A stretch of DNA of 64,000 nt, taken from positions 1-64,000 of the forward strand of contig NZ_LMEF01000033.1 of assembly GCF_001427905.1 (NCBI RefSeq), in the 5' to 3' direction. This stretch comes from Flavobacterium sp. Root420. GTDB lineage: Bacteria > Bacteroidota > Bacteroidia > Flavobacteriales > Flavobacteriaceae. The notes below the pieces were generated by a model. The model was not told the origin of the DNA. It saw only the letters and a program-made list of their open reading frames with translations, and did no database searches. The position numbers and the translations under genes were made by a program. Shown piece by piece: positions 16,878 through 24,268 of this stretch (within the stretch, counting starts at the first letter, position 1; every line of letters begins with the position of its first letter).

Positions 16878-18158
16878 ATGAAAGCACAATTACACGTTAC
16901 ACTTATTACACTTTTAAGCACTTTTTTTCTACAAGCACAACAACAGCCAAAAGGAATTATTGGCAACACCAACTGGATGAACAACTGGACTAATTTTAAA
17001 CCAGCCAGTGTCGAATATAACGAAGCTACCAACATTATCGCAGGAACTATTGATAAAGACACCCGATTAACAAAACGCAATACTTACCAATTGGTTGGTG
17101 TGGTTTATGTAACCAATAATGCTACTTTAACTATTGAACCCGGAACCGTAATTCGCGGTGACGATAAAACTTGCGGAACACTTGTTATAACAAATGGGTC
17201 TAAAATTATGGCTGAAGGCTTAGAAACTGATCCTATCGTTTTTACATCAAACAAAGAAACAGTAGAAAGAAAACCCGGAGATTGGGGAGGAATTATTATC
17301 CTTGGCAAAGCTCCTATAAATACACTTGGTGGTTTACATACACTACCTTTTGATCTGGAACCAATGTTAAATCATTACGGAGGTCAGGATCCTGAAGACA
17401 ATTCAGGAATTCTAAAATATGTTAGAGTTGAATATGCAGGTCGAAAACTAAGTTCACTAAAAGAACTTAACGGAATTTCGTTAGCAGGAGTTGGAAGAAA
17501 AACTGTTTTAAGTAATATTCAGGTTAGTTATTCAAATGATGATTCTTTTGAAAGTTATGGTGGAGATTTAGTTATGAACAACTTAATCTCATACCGAACT
17601 ACAGATGATGATTTCGATTTTACACAAGGCGTTCAATGCAATATAAGTAACAGTATCGCCATTCGTCACCCCTTCTCATCTGACGTTTCAGGATCAAGAT
17701 GTTTTGAAGTTGATTCTTATGATAAAATTGGAAATACCGATATGAGCAAGAAATTGACTAAAATTGATGCGACCAATATTACTTTGGTAAATCTCGAAGA
17801 AAACAGTCAGGGACTGGTTAGAGAATCTGTTTATGTTAGGGAGAACACGTACTTTAATTTATCAAATAGTATCATTTCAGGCTTTACTCCCTTTGTTTTA
17901 TTAGAAGGGAATATTGGAGATGGTGATGTTAATTTATCTAAAATAACATTCAAAAACCTTGTAATTAACAATTGTAATGGCGGAATTACAAGCGAATCCG
18001 GAAGCGGAAATCCATCAATTCAAAAATTTTATGGAAATCCAATATTCTTTTTAGATTATACCAGACTTAAAAACAGCGAACTGTTCTCAATGCCTAATAT
18101 TAAAGGGAATCCAGACTTCAGAATGAATGTAAACAACACGCTTGCTATTGGAAATTAA
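16878..18158 (+). CDS. Secreted protein, probable right-handed beta-helix
   Basis: 426 residues with a signal peptide (MKAQLHVTLITLLSTFFLQAQ). The body shows repeated short strands and turns: VTNNATLTIEPGTVIRGD, GTLVITNGSKIMAEG, DWGGIIILGKAPIN, LKYVRVEYAG, YSNDDSFESYGGDLVMNNLI. This is the pattern of parallel beta-helix surface proteins of Bacteroidota, including the GTVIRGD phrase common in them. No C-terminal type IX secretion tag is evident. It stands alone between the MarR unit and the trp operon with its own promoter. Role unknown. Confidence 0.65.
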   Translation: MKAQLHVTLITLLSTFFLQAQQQPKGIIGNTNWMNNWTNFKPASVEYNEATNIIAGTIDKDTRLTKRNTYQLVGVVYVTNNATLTIEPGTVIRGDDKTCGTLVITNGSKIMAEGLETDPIVFTSNKETVERKPGDWGGIIILGKAPINTLGGLHTLPFDLEPMLNHYGGQDPEDNSGILKYVRVEYAGRKLSSLKELNGISLAGVGRKTVLSNIQVSYSNDDSFESYGGDLVMNNLISYRTTDDDFDFTQGVQCNISNSIAIRHPFSSDVSGSRCFEVDSYDKIGNTDMSKKLTKIDATNITLVNLEENSQGLVRESVYVRENTYFNLSNSIISGFTPFVLLEGNIGDGDVNLSKITFKNLVINNCNGGITSESGSGNPSIQKFYGNPIFFLDYTRLKNSELFSMPNIKGNPDFRMNVNNTLAIGN

Positions 18159-18256
18159 GGATTTAAAAACGATCTTTTCAGTTGAAATTTAACAAATTTC
18201 TAAATTAAGAAAAGATTTTTTTGAAATTTTATGTCTCCCATTCCAAATTACATTTA

Positions 18257-18264
18257 TATATTTG
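18257..18264 (+). promoter_or_regulatory. Promoter of the trp operon
   Basis: TAtaTTTG at 18257-18264 matches the -7 consensus and lies 18 bp before the leader-peptide ATG. Transcription would start near 18270, giving a very short lead into the leader peptide, as attenuation requires. Confidence 0.6.
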
Positions 18265-18282
18265 CCATATCAAAATAAGAAA

Positions 18283-18339
18283 ATGAAAACATTAATGAAC
18301 AATACTTGGTGGTGGAAGAATTTACGTCAAACGTCGTGA
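18283..18339 (+). CDS. trpL: trp operon leader peptide
   Basis: An 18-codon reading frame encoding MKTLMNNTWWWKNLRQTS, with three consecutive Trp codons (18307-18315). It ends 36 bp before the 5' arm of a strong intrinsic terminator, which is followed by trpE. A run of Trp codons in a tiny ORF between a promoter and a terminator ahead of trp genes is the hallmark of ribosome-mediated attenuation: stalling at the TGG codons when Trp-tRNA is scarce lets the operon be read. The peptide itself has no further role expected. Confidence 0.88.
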   Translation: MKTLMNNTWWWKNLRQTS

Positions 18340-18410
18340 ACAAAGCTTCCTATGGTATTGTAAAACTATAAATATAAAAGGCTTGTCATCACGACAAGCC
18401 TTTTTTTTTT
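18312..18410 (+). promoter_or_regulatory. trp attenuator (leader RNA with alternative pairings)
   Basis: Segment 1 GGAAG (18314-18318, overlapping the last Trp codon) can pair with segment 2 CTTCC (18346-18350). ACAAAGC (18340-18346), beside segment 2, can pair with GCTTGT (18382-18386 plus neighbours) in the 5' arm of the terminator, with one bulged base. A ribosome stalled on the Trp codons covers segment 1 and frees the antiterminator. A ribosome reaching the TGA at 18337 covers the antiterminator and lets the terminator form. The alternative helices are short; the terminator itself is certain. Confidence 0.7.
18376..18410 (+). terminator. trp attenuator terminator hairpin
   Basis: The arms AAAAGGCTTGTC (18376-18387) and GACAAGCCTTTT pair perfectly over 12 bp with a 5-base loop, followed by a run of T to 18410. 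It stands between the leader peptide and trpE. Confidence 0.92.
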
Positions 18411-18458
18411 GGTCAAAAGTAAATTGAAAATATTCTAAAAATTAAAAAACTATATACA

Positions 18459-19859
18459 TTGAAACCTTTTATACTCAACACACACTACAAACAAATTCTG
18501 GCAGACACCATCACGCCGGTAAGTATTTATTTTAAAATCAGAGATAAATTCCCAAATAGTCTATTATTGGAAAGTAGTGATTATCACGGAAATGACAACA
18601 GTTTCTCGTACATCTGCTGCAATCCAATCGCGACGATTAAAATCGAAAACGAAATCATTTCAAAAACTTTCCCTGACGGAACTACGGAGCAAATTGCTAT
18701 TGATGCTTCAACAAATATTCCGCAAGTAATTCAGGAATTTTCAAGTCAGTTTAAATCGGAGAAAAACGATTTTAAATTCATCAATAATGGTTTATTCGGA
18801 TACATTTCTTATGATGCCGTTCGTTATTTTGAGAAAGTTTCGATTGCTAAAAAAGACACTGCAACTTTAATTCCAGATGTTTTTTATGCGGTTTATCAAA
18901 ATATCATTGCTATCAATCACTTTAAAAATGAAGCATACATTTTTTGTCATAGTGTTGATGGAAAAAACAATATCTCAGAAATTGAGCAATTATTACAATC
19001 AAGAAATATTGCATCTTATAAATTTACCAAAGAAGGCCAAGGTTTCTCTAACTTAACCGATGAAGAATTCAAACACAATGTGGCTTTGGCTAAAAAACAT
19101 TGTTTCCGCGGAGACGTTTTTCAATTGGTTTTATCCCGTCGTTTTACGCAAGGTTTCAAAGGCGACGAGTTTAATGTTTACAGAGCTTTACGTAGCATAA
19201 ATCCTTCTCCTTATTTATTCTTTTTTGATTATGGAGATTTCAAAATTTTTGGGTCTTCGCCAGAAGCACAAATTATCGTAAAAGACAGAAAAGCCGAGAT
19301 ACACCCAATCGCAGGAACTTTCAAAAGAACCGGAAATGATGAACATGATGCGGTTTTAGCCAAACAGCTTTCAGAAGATAAAAAAGAAAACAGCGAGCAC
19401 GTTATGTTGGTCGATTTGGCCAGAAACGATTTAAGCCGAAACGGTCACGATGTAAACGTGGAGAAATACCGAGAAGTTCAGTTTTTCTCTCACGTAATTC
19501 ACCTGGTTTCTAAAGTTACAGGACATTTACACGACAAAGCCACAACAATGCAAGTGGTTGCCGATACCTTCCCTGCAGGAACTTTAAGCGGTGCGCCAAA
19601 ACACAGGGCCATGCAATTGATTGAAGATTATGAAAAAACAAATCGTAATTTCTACGGAGGAGCGATCGGTTTTATGGATTTTGAAGGAAACTTTAACCAC
19701 GCGATTATGATTCGAACTTTCTTAAGTAAAAATCACCAACTGCATTGTCAGGCCGGAGCCGGAATCGTTGCCAGCTCCGACGAAGAAAGCGAAATGCAGG
19801 AAGTTTATAATAAATTAAGAGCTTTGAATACAGCGCTGGAAATGGCGGAACAAATTTAG
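18459..19859 (+). CDS. trpE: Anthranilate synthase component I
   Basis: 466 residues from a TTG start; no ATG lies in frame between the attenuator and the first conserved residues. The chorismate-binding domain is clear: DEEFKHNVALAKKHCFRGDV near residue 202, SPEAQIIVKDRKAEIHPIAG, FKRTG, LVDLARNDLSRNG near residue 318, and TFPAGTLSGAPKHRAMQLIE near residue 370. The N-terminal region has the LLESSDYHGND stretch seen in feedback-sensitive TrpE proteins (the LLES element). With TrpG it converts chorismate and glutamine to anthranilate. It lies 48 bp after the attenuator terminator. Confidence 0.95.
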   Translation: MKPFILNTHYKQILADTITPVSIYFKIRDKFPNSLLLESSDYHGNDNSFSYICCNPIATIKIENEIISKTFPDGTTEQIAIDASTNIPQVIQEFSSQFKSEKNDFKFINNGLFGYISYDAVRYFEKVSIAKKDTATLIPDVFYAVYQNIIAINHFKNEAYIFCHSVDGKNNISEIEQLLQSRNIASYKFTKEGQGFSNLTDEEFKHNVALAKKHCFRGDVFQLVLSRRFTQGFKGDEFNVYRALRSINPSPYLFFFDYGDFKIFGSSPEAQIIVKDRKAEIHPIAGTFKRTGNDEHDAVLAKQLSEDKKENSEHVMLVDLARNDLSRNGHDVNVEKYREVQFFSHVIHLVSKVTGHLHDKATTMQVVADTFPAGTLSGAPKHRAMQLIEDYEKTNRNFYGGAIGFMDFEGNFNHAIMIRTFLSKNHQLHCQAGAGIVASSDEESEMQEVYNKLRALNTALEMAEQI

Positions 19860-19860
19860 T

Positions 19861-19920
19861 TTCAGGTTTTCTTTGTTTCAGGTTTCAAGTTGTTGGAACA
19901 TGAAACCTGAAACAATTAAA
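19861..19920. repeat. CAGGTTTCA / TGAAACCTG inverted repeat after trpE
   Basis: tttcaggtttcaagttgttg and its near-complement (catgaaacctgaaacaa) form a hairpin between trpE and the lipoprotein gene. A close relative of the whole segment lies at 22607-22672 between trpD and trpC. Confidence 0.7.
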
Positions 19921-19945
19921 CAAACTAAAAAAACCATAAATAACG

Positions 19946-20389
19946 ATGAAAAAAGCAATTTCAATTTTATTTTTAATCATTGGCGTTACAGCTTGTAATT
20001 CAGAAAAAAAAGAAAAGTCAATTGAAGGAACCTGGCGTTTGATATCAGCTGAAACGACAGAAAAAGATTCGACTTTCTCTACTTTCAATCCAAAAACAAA
20101 AATGATTAAAATTATAAATGATACCCATTTTGCTTTTTTCAATCATGATTTGAATAACGGGAAAGACAGCACAGCAGCAGTATTTTTTGGCGGAGGCGGA
20201 AAATATACTTTGAAAGACAGCGTTTACACCGAAAACCTGGAGTATTTCAATAACCGTCAATGGGAAAATGGGAAATTTGAGTTCGTCGTAAAAATCAAAA
20301 ATGATACACTAACTCAAAAAGGAATCGAAAAAGTAGAAAAATTAGGAATCAACCGAATTATTACAGAAAAATACGTTCGCGAAAAATAA
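19946..20389 (+). CDS. Lipocalin-like lipoprotein inside the trp operon
   Basis: 147 residues. The lipobox is visible as IIGVTAC with Cys17, followed by charged residues, so the product is a lipoprotein. After that comes SIEGTWRLISAE, the typical opening strand of lipocalin-like domains, and alternating strands ending in GINRIITEKYVREK. Proteins of this kind are frequent in Bacteroidota and mostly uncharacterised. It sits between trpE and trpG and is probably co-transcribed, but a role in tryptophan synthesis is not suggested by the sequence. Confidence 0.75.
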   Translation: MKKAISILFLIIGVTACNSEKKEKSIEGTWRLISAETTEKDSTFSTFNPKTKMIKIINDTHFAFFNHDLNNGKDSTAAVFFGGGGKYTLKDSVYTENLEYFNNRQWENGKFEFVVKIKNDTLTQKGIEKVEKLGINRIITEKYVREK

Positions 20390-20427
20390 AAAAAGTTTTC
20401 AGTCGCAGTTTTCGGTCACAGATAAAA

Positions 20428-20463
20428 ACTTAGCAACTCAGAACCTTAGCAACTTAGCACCTC
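20428..20463. repeat. 8-bp CTTAGNAN repeat leader before trpG
   Basis: The units cttagcaa, ctcagaac, cttagcaa and cttagcac run head to tail and stop 6 bp before the trpG start. Confidence 0.75.
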
Positions 20464-20469
20464 AAAAAA

Positions 20470-21036
20470 ATGAAAAAAATATTAGTTATAGACAATTACG
20501 ATAGTTTCACTTATAATTTAGTGCACTATTTAGAAGATTTAAACTGCGAAGTTACCGTTTACAGAAACGATGAATTTGATATTGACGAAATCGCAACTTT
20601 TGATAAAATATTACTTTCTCCAGGACCAGGAATTCCGGATGAAGCTGGATTATTAAAAGAAGTAATTCAGAAATACGGGCCAACGAAAAGCATTTTAGGT
20701 GTTTGTTTGGGCCAGCAAGCAATTGGAGAAGTTTTTGGCGGAACACTTTCAAACCTTGATAAAGTATATCACGGTGTGGCCACAAATGTAAAAACGGTAG
20801 TTTCTGATGAAATTTTATTCGAAGGCTTAGGAAATGAATTCGAAGTAGGAAGATACCATTCATGGGTTGTTGATGCCAATTTACCAGACGTTTTAGAAGC
20901 CACTTCAATAGATGAAAACGGTCAAATTATGTCATTAAGACACAAAACATTTGATGTTAGAGGCGTTCAGTTTCACCCAGAAAGTGTTTTGACACCAAAA
21001 GGGAAATTGATCTTAGAAAACTGGATAAAAAGTTAG
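20470..21036 (+). CDS. trpG: Anthranilate synthase component II (glutamine amidotransferase)
   Basis: 188 residues. Class I glutamine amidotransferase with nucleophile C79 in GVCLGQQAIGEVFGG, oxyanion region LLSPGPGIPDEAG near residue 48, and the His-Glu of the triad in VQFHPESVLTP near residue 168. The RYHSWVVD stretch is also family-typical. It supplies ammonia to TrpE; in many bacteria the same subunit also serves aminodeoxychorismate synthase, which cannot be excluded here. It is separated from trpE by the lipoprotein gene. Confidence 0.94.
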   Translation: MKKILVIDNYDSFTYNLVHYLEDLNCEVTVYRNDEFDIDEIATFDKILLSPGPGIPDEAGLLKEVIQKYGPTKSILGVCLGQQAIGEVFGGTLSNLDKVYHGVATNVKTVVSDEILFEGLGNEFEVGRYHSWVVDANLPDVLEATSIDENGQIMSLRHKTFDVRGVQFHPESVLTPKGKLILENWIKS

Positions 21037-21070
21037 TATAAAGTCTCAGTTTACAATCACAATCCAAAAA

Positions 21071-21105
21071 CTTAGTCACTTAGAATCTTAGCAACTTAGA
21101 ACCTT
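21071..21105. repeat. 8-bp CTTAGNAN repeat leader before GNAT gene
   Basis: The units cttagtca, cttagaat, cttagcaa, cttagaac and cttatg. The last unit runs into the start codon at 21106. Confidence 0.75.
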
Positions 21106-21510
21106 ATGATTACTATTTCAGATACAAAAGAAATCAACATTGAAGACATCTTGATTTTATACAAAGCCAACGAATGGAGTTCGGCCAATAAACCAAATGA
21201 ATTGTATAATGCTCTTTTAAATTCGGAGACCTTAATTACAGCATGGGAAGGAAAAAAATTAGTCGGACTTGGCAATGCGATTTCTGATGGATTTTTAACC
21301 GTTTATTATCCGCATTTATTGGTACTTCCGGACTATCAGGGAAAAGGAATTGGAAAATTGATCATGGATAAAATGCAGGAGAAATATGGTCACTTTCACA
21401 TGCAAATGTTAACCGCCGATGGAAGATCAGTTGACTTTTATAAAAAAAACGGATTTGAAAGAGCCGGAAAAACAGAACCTATGTGGATCTATCAGGGAAA
21501 TGAACATTAA
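21106..21510 (+). CDS. GNAT-family N-acetyltransferase inside the trp operon
   Basis: 134 residues. The typical GNAT core is visible: LYKANEWSSANKPNELYNAL, the strand ITAWEGKKLVGLGNAISDG, PHLLVLPDYQGKGIGKLIMD near residue 78 (acetyl-CoA loop QGKGIG) and VDFYKKNGFERAG near the end. The acceptor is unknown. It lies between trpG and trpD, flanked on both sides by CTTAG repeat leaders, and looks like an insertion into an ancestral trpGD pair. Confidence 0.85.
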   Translation: MITISDTKEINIEDILILYKANEWSSANKPNELYNALLNSETLITAWEGKKLVGLGNAISDGFLTVYYPHLLVLPDYQGKGIGKLIMDKMQEKYGHFHMQMLTADGRSVDFYKKNGFERAGKTEPMWIYQGNEH

Positions 21511-21551
21511 AAACAAGTAGGCAGTTTCAGTTTTAAGTGCCAGTTTAAAAA

Positions 21552-21590
21552 ACTTAGAACCTTAGTACCTCAGCAACTTAGAACCTTAAA
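21552..21590. repeat. 8-bp CTTAGNAN repeat leader before trpD
   Basis: The units cttagaac, cttagtac, ctcagcaa, cttagaac and cttaaaaa, ending 6 bp before the trpD start. Confidence 0.75.
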
Positions 21591-21595
21591 AAAGA

Positions 21596-22588
21596 ATGAA
21601 AAATATATTAAATAAATTAATCAATCACGAAGTGCTTTCTAAAGAAGAAGCAAAAGACGTATTGATTAATATTTCAAGCGGAAATTACAATCCAAGTCAG
21701 ATTTCGGCATTTTTGACTGTGTTTATGATGCGCAGTATTACTATTGACGAACTTTCTGGTTTTCGTGAAGCTTTGTTGGAATTATGCATTCGCGTTGATT
21801 TATCAGCTTATAACACCATCGATTTATGCGGAACGGGTGGCGATGGAAAAGATACTTTCAATATTTCAACTTTAGCTTCATTCATTTCAGCCGGAGCGGG
21901 AATAAAAGTGGCGAAACACGGAAATTACGGTGTTTCGTCAATTTCAGGATCGAGCAACGTGATGGAAAAAATGGGAATTAAATTCAGTAATGATCCTTCC
22001 TTTTTAGAGAAATGTATCGACAAAGCAGGAATCTGCGTTTTGCACGCTCCCCTATTTCACCCGGCGATGAAAAATGTTGGACCAATCAGAAAAGAATTAG
22101 CGGTAAAAACATTCTTTAATATGCTGGGACCAATGGTAAATCCGTCGTTTCCACAAAATCAATTAGTTGGTGTATTCAATTTGGAATTAGCCCGAATGTA
22201 TGCTTATTTATACCAAAACACGGATATCAATTTCACCATTTTGCATTCGCTTGACGGCTATGACGAAATTTCTTTAACTGGTCCAACCAAAACGATAACA
22301 TCGCACATGGAAGGTATGTTGAAACCAGAAGATTTTGGTGTTCGTCTTTTATCTCAATCCGAAATTGAAGGTGGAAAAACAATCGAGGAATCAGCAGAAA
22401 TGTTCATTAACATTATTTCAGGAAAAGGAACAGAAGCTCAAAACAATGTGGTTCTGGCCAACGCCGCAATGGCAATTGCAACGGTTACAAAATGTTCCCC
22501 GCTGGAAGGATTTGAATTGGCGAAAGAAAGTTTATTTTCTGGAAAAGGCCTAAAGGCATTACAAACATTACAGGAATTAAGTAGGTAA
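21596..22588 (+). CDS. trpD: Anthranilate phosphoribosyltransferase
   Basis: 330 residues. Characteristic motifs: DLCGTGGDGKDTFNISTLAS near residue 77 (phosphoribosyl pyrophosphate binding), KHGNYGVSSISGSSNVMEKM, and RKELAVKTFFNMLGPMVNPS near residue 166. It transfers the phosphoribosyl group to anthranilate. Length and motif order match free-standing TrpD, with no TrpG fusion. Preceded by a CTTAG leader and followed by a CCTGAAA repeat before trpC. Confidence 0.96.
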   Translation: MKNILNKLINHEVLSKEEAKDVLINISSGNYNPSQISAFLTVFMMRSITIDELSGFREALLELCIRVDLSAYNTIDLCGTGGDGKDTFNISTLASFISAGAGIKVAKHGNYGVSSISGSSNVMEKMGIKFSNDPSFLEKCIDKAGICVLHAPLFHPAMKNVGPIRKELAVKTFFNMLGPMVNPSFPQNQLVGVFNLELARMYAYLYQNTDINFTILHSLDGYDEISLTGPTKTITSHMEGMLKPEDFGVRLLSQSEIEGGKTIEESAEMFINIISGKGTEAQNNVVLANAAMAIATVTKCSPLEGFELAKESLFSGKGLKALQTLQELSR

Positions 22589-22606
22589 AAAATAGTTTTA
22601 AGTTTT

Positions 22607-22672
22607 CTTTGTTTCAGGTTTCACGTTGTTGGAACGAACCTGAAACTTGAAACCTGAAACCTGAAACAAATA
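22607..22672. repeat. 7-bp CCTGAAA repeat and inverted partner before trpC
   Basis: cctgaaacttgaaacctg and further CCTGAAA units (7-bp period) follow an inverted arm ttgtttcaggtttcacgttg. The array stops 5 bp before the trpC start. Closely related to 19861-19920. Confidence 0.8.
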
Positions 22673-22676
22673 AACA

Positions 22677-23456
22677 ATGAACATACTAGATAAAATAATC
22701 TTCGATAAACAACGAGAAGTCGTTCTTAAAAAATCAATCATTCCGGTTTCGCAATTGGAAAGTTCTGTATTTTTTGGAAGAGAAACGATTTCTTTAAGTC
22801 AAAAATTGAGAACAAGTTCAACAGGAATTATTGCAGAACACAAACGTCGTTCTCCTTCAAAGTCAGTAATCAATCATACTTTTACGGTTGAAGAAGTTGT
22901 AAAAGGGTATGAAAATGCCGGAGCTTGTGGGATTTCAGTTTTAACTGATGGAAAATATTTTGGAGGTTCCTTAGATGATTTACTACTGGCAAGAGCGAGT
23001 GTGAATATTCCGCTTTTGCGAAAAGAATTTATAGTTGACGAATACCAGATTCTGGAAGCCAAAGCTTTTGGAGCCGATTTAATTTTATTGATCGCTGCAG
23101 TTTTAACGAGGGAAGAAATAAAATCATTATCAGAATTTGCAAAGAAATTAGGTTTAGAGGTTTTGCTTGAAGTTCACAATCAGGAAGAATTAGAAAAATC
23201 AATTATGCCGACTTTAGACATGATTGGCGTAAACAACAGAAACCTGAAAACATTTGAAGTTAGTCTGGATTTCAGCAAACAACTGGCAGGACAAATTCCG
23301 AATGATTTTGTAAAAGTCTCAGAAAGCGGAATCTCATCAATTGAAGCCATTTCAGAATTAAGGCCATACGGTTACACCGGATTCTTAATTGGAGAAAACT
23401 TCATGAAAACCGATAACGCGGGGCAAGCAGCTTTTGACTTTATTAGTCAGCTGTAA
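22677..23456 (+). CDS. trpC: Indole-3-glycerol phosphate synthase
   Basis: 259 residues forming one TIM barrel. Visible landmarks are IIAEHKRRSPSKSVIN near residue 50 (catalytic Lys), GISVLTDGKYFGGSLDDL near residue 83, LLRKEFIVDEYQI near residue 105, EVLLEVHNQEEL near residue 163, IGVNNRNLKTFEV and SESGISSIEAI near residue 216. It closes the ring to give indole-3-glycerol phosphate. The enzyme is monofunctional; TrpF is a separate gene 167 bp downstream. Confidence 0.96.
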   Translation: MNILDKIIFDKQREVVLKKSIIPVSQLESSVFFGRETISLSQKLRTSSTGIIAEHKRRSPSKSVINHTFTVEEVVKGYENAGACGISVLTDGKYFGGSLDDLLLARASVNIPLLRKEFIVDEYQILEAKAFGADLILLIAAVLTREEIKSLSEFAKKLGLEVLLEVHNQEELEKSIMPTLDMIGVNNRNLKTFEVSLDFSKQLAGQIPNDFVKVSESGISSIEAISELRPYGYTGFLIGENFMKTDNAGQAAFDFISQL

Positions 23457-23460
23457 CCCA

Positions 23461-23623
23461 TAAGCTATAGGCTGTAAGCTTTTAGCAAAAGTTAAAAAAA
23501 TCTGCGCAAAGCAAAAAGCCTAAAGCCTAAAGCCTATAGCTTAAAGCGTAAAGCATTAAAAAAAAATCAGCACAAAGCAAAAAAGCCTAAAGCTTATTGC
23601 TTAAAGCTTAAAGCATCAAAAAA
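23461..23623. repeat. Two tandem blocks of 7-bp AAAGCCT repeats before trpF
   Basis: An arm taagctataggctgtaagc (23461-23480) is followed by two successive related blocks, 23501-23566 and 23567-23623. Each starts tctgcgcaaagc or tcagcacaaagc, then AAAGCCT-type units with 7-bp period, then a poly-A end. The second block stops at the trpF start. The first arm is complementary to the repeat units. Confidence 0.8.
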
Positions 23624-24256
23624 ATGAAACTCAAAATATGCGGTATGAAATATCCTGAAAATATACTCGAAGTAGGTGCGCTCCTACCCGATTATATGGG
23701 ATTTATTTTCTGGGAGAAATCCGCTCGATACTTTAACGGAGAAATTCCCGAACTGATCGAAACCGTCAAAAAAGTGGGCGTTTTTGTCAATCAAAGTCCG
23801 GAAGAAATTCTGGATAAAGTAATTAAATATAAATTGCAAGCCGTTCAATTACACGGAAATGAAACTGTTGCATTTTGTTCGGAATTAAAAAAACAATTGC
23901 CAAAGAAAATCGAAATCATAAAAGCATTTTCTGCCGATAATGACTTTGATTTTGAAGTTTTAAAACCTTATGAAAGTGTCTGCGATTACTTTCTTTTTGA
24001 TACAAAAGGAAAATTACCCGGTGGAAACGGAACCACATTTGACTGGACCATATTAAAAAAATACAAGTCTGAAAAGCCATTCTTTTTGAGTGGCGGCATC
24101 GGAATCAATGAATTAAAAGCGATCGAAGAAATTTCAAAAACCAATTTACCTATTTATGCTATCGATGTAAATAGTAAATTTGAAATCGAAGCGGGGCTGA
24201 AAAACAAAAATCTATTTAGCAATTTCAAACGAAAATTTGATGTTGCCAACTTTTAA
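23624..24256 (+). CDS. trpF: Phosphoribosylanthranilate isomerase
   Basis: 210 residues. It starts MKLKICGMKYPENI, with the catalytic Cys of the KICG motif, and continues with YMGFIFWEKSARYF, VGVFVNQSPEEIL near residue 50, LQAVQLHGNET near residue 75, FDTKGKLPGGNGTTFDW near residue 125 (catalytic Asp) and FFLSGGIGINELKAIEE near residue 150. It isomerises phosphoribosylanthranilate for TrpC. trpB starts 12 bp after its stop. Confidence 0.95.
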   Translation: MKLKICGMKYPENILEVGALLPDYMGFIFWEKSARYFNGEIPELIETVKKVGVFVNQSPEEILDKVIKYKLQAVQLHGNETVAFCSELKKQLPKKIEIIKAFSADNDFDFEVLKPYESVCDYFLFDTKGKLPGGNGTTFDWTILKKYKSEKPFFLSGGIGINELKAIEEISKTNLPIYAIDVNSKFEIEAGLKNKNLFSNFKRKFDVANF

Positions 24257-24268
24257 ACTTTAAACGAA

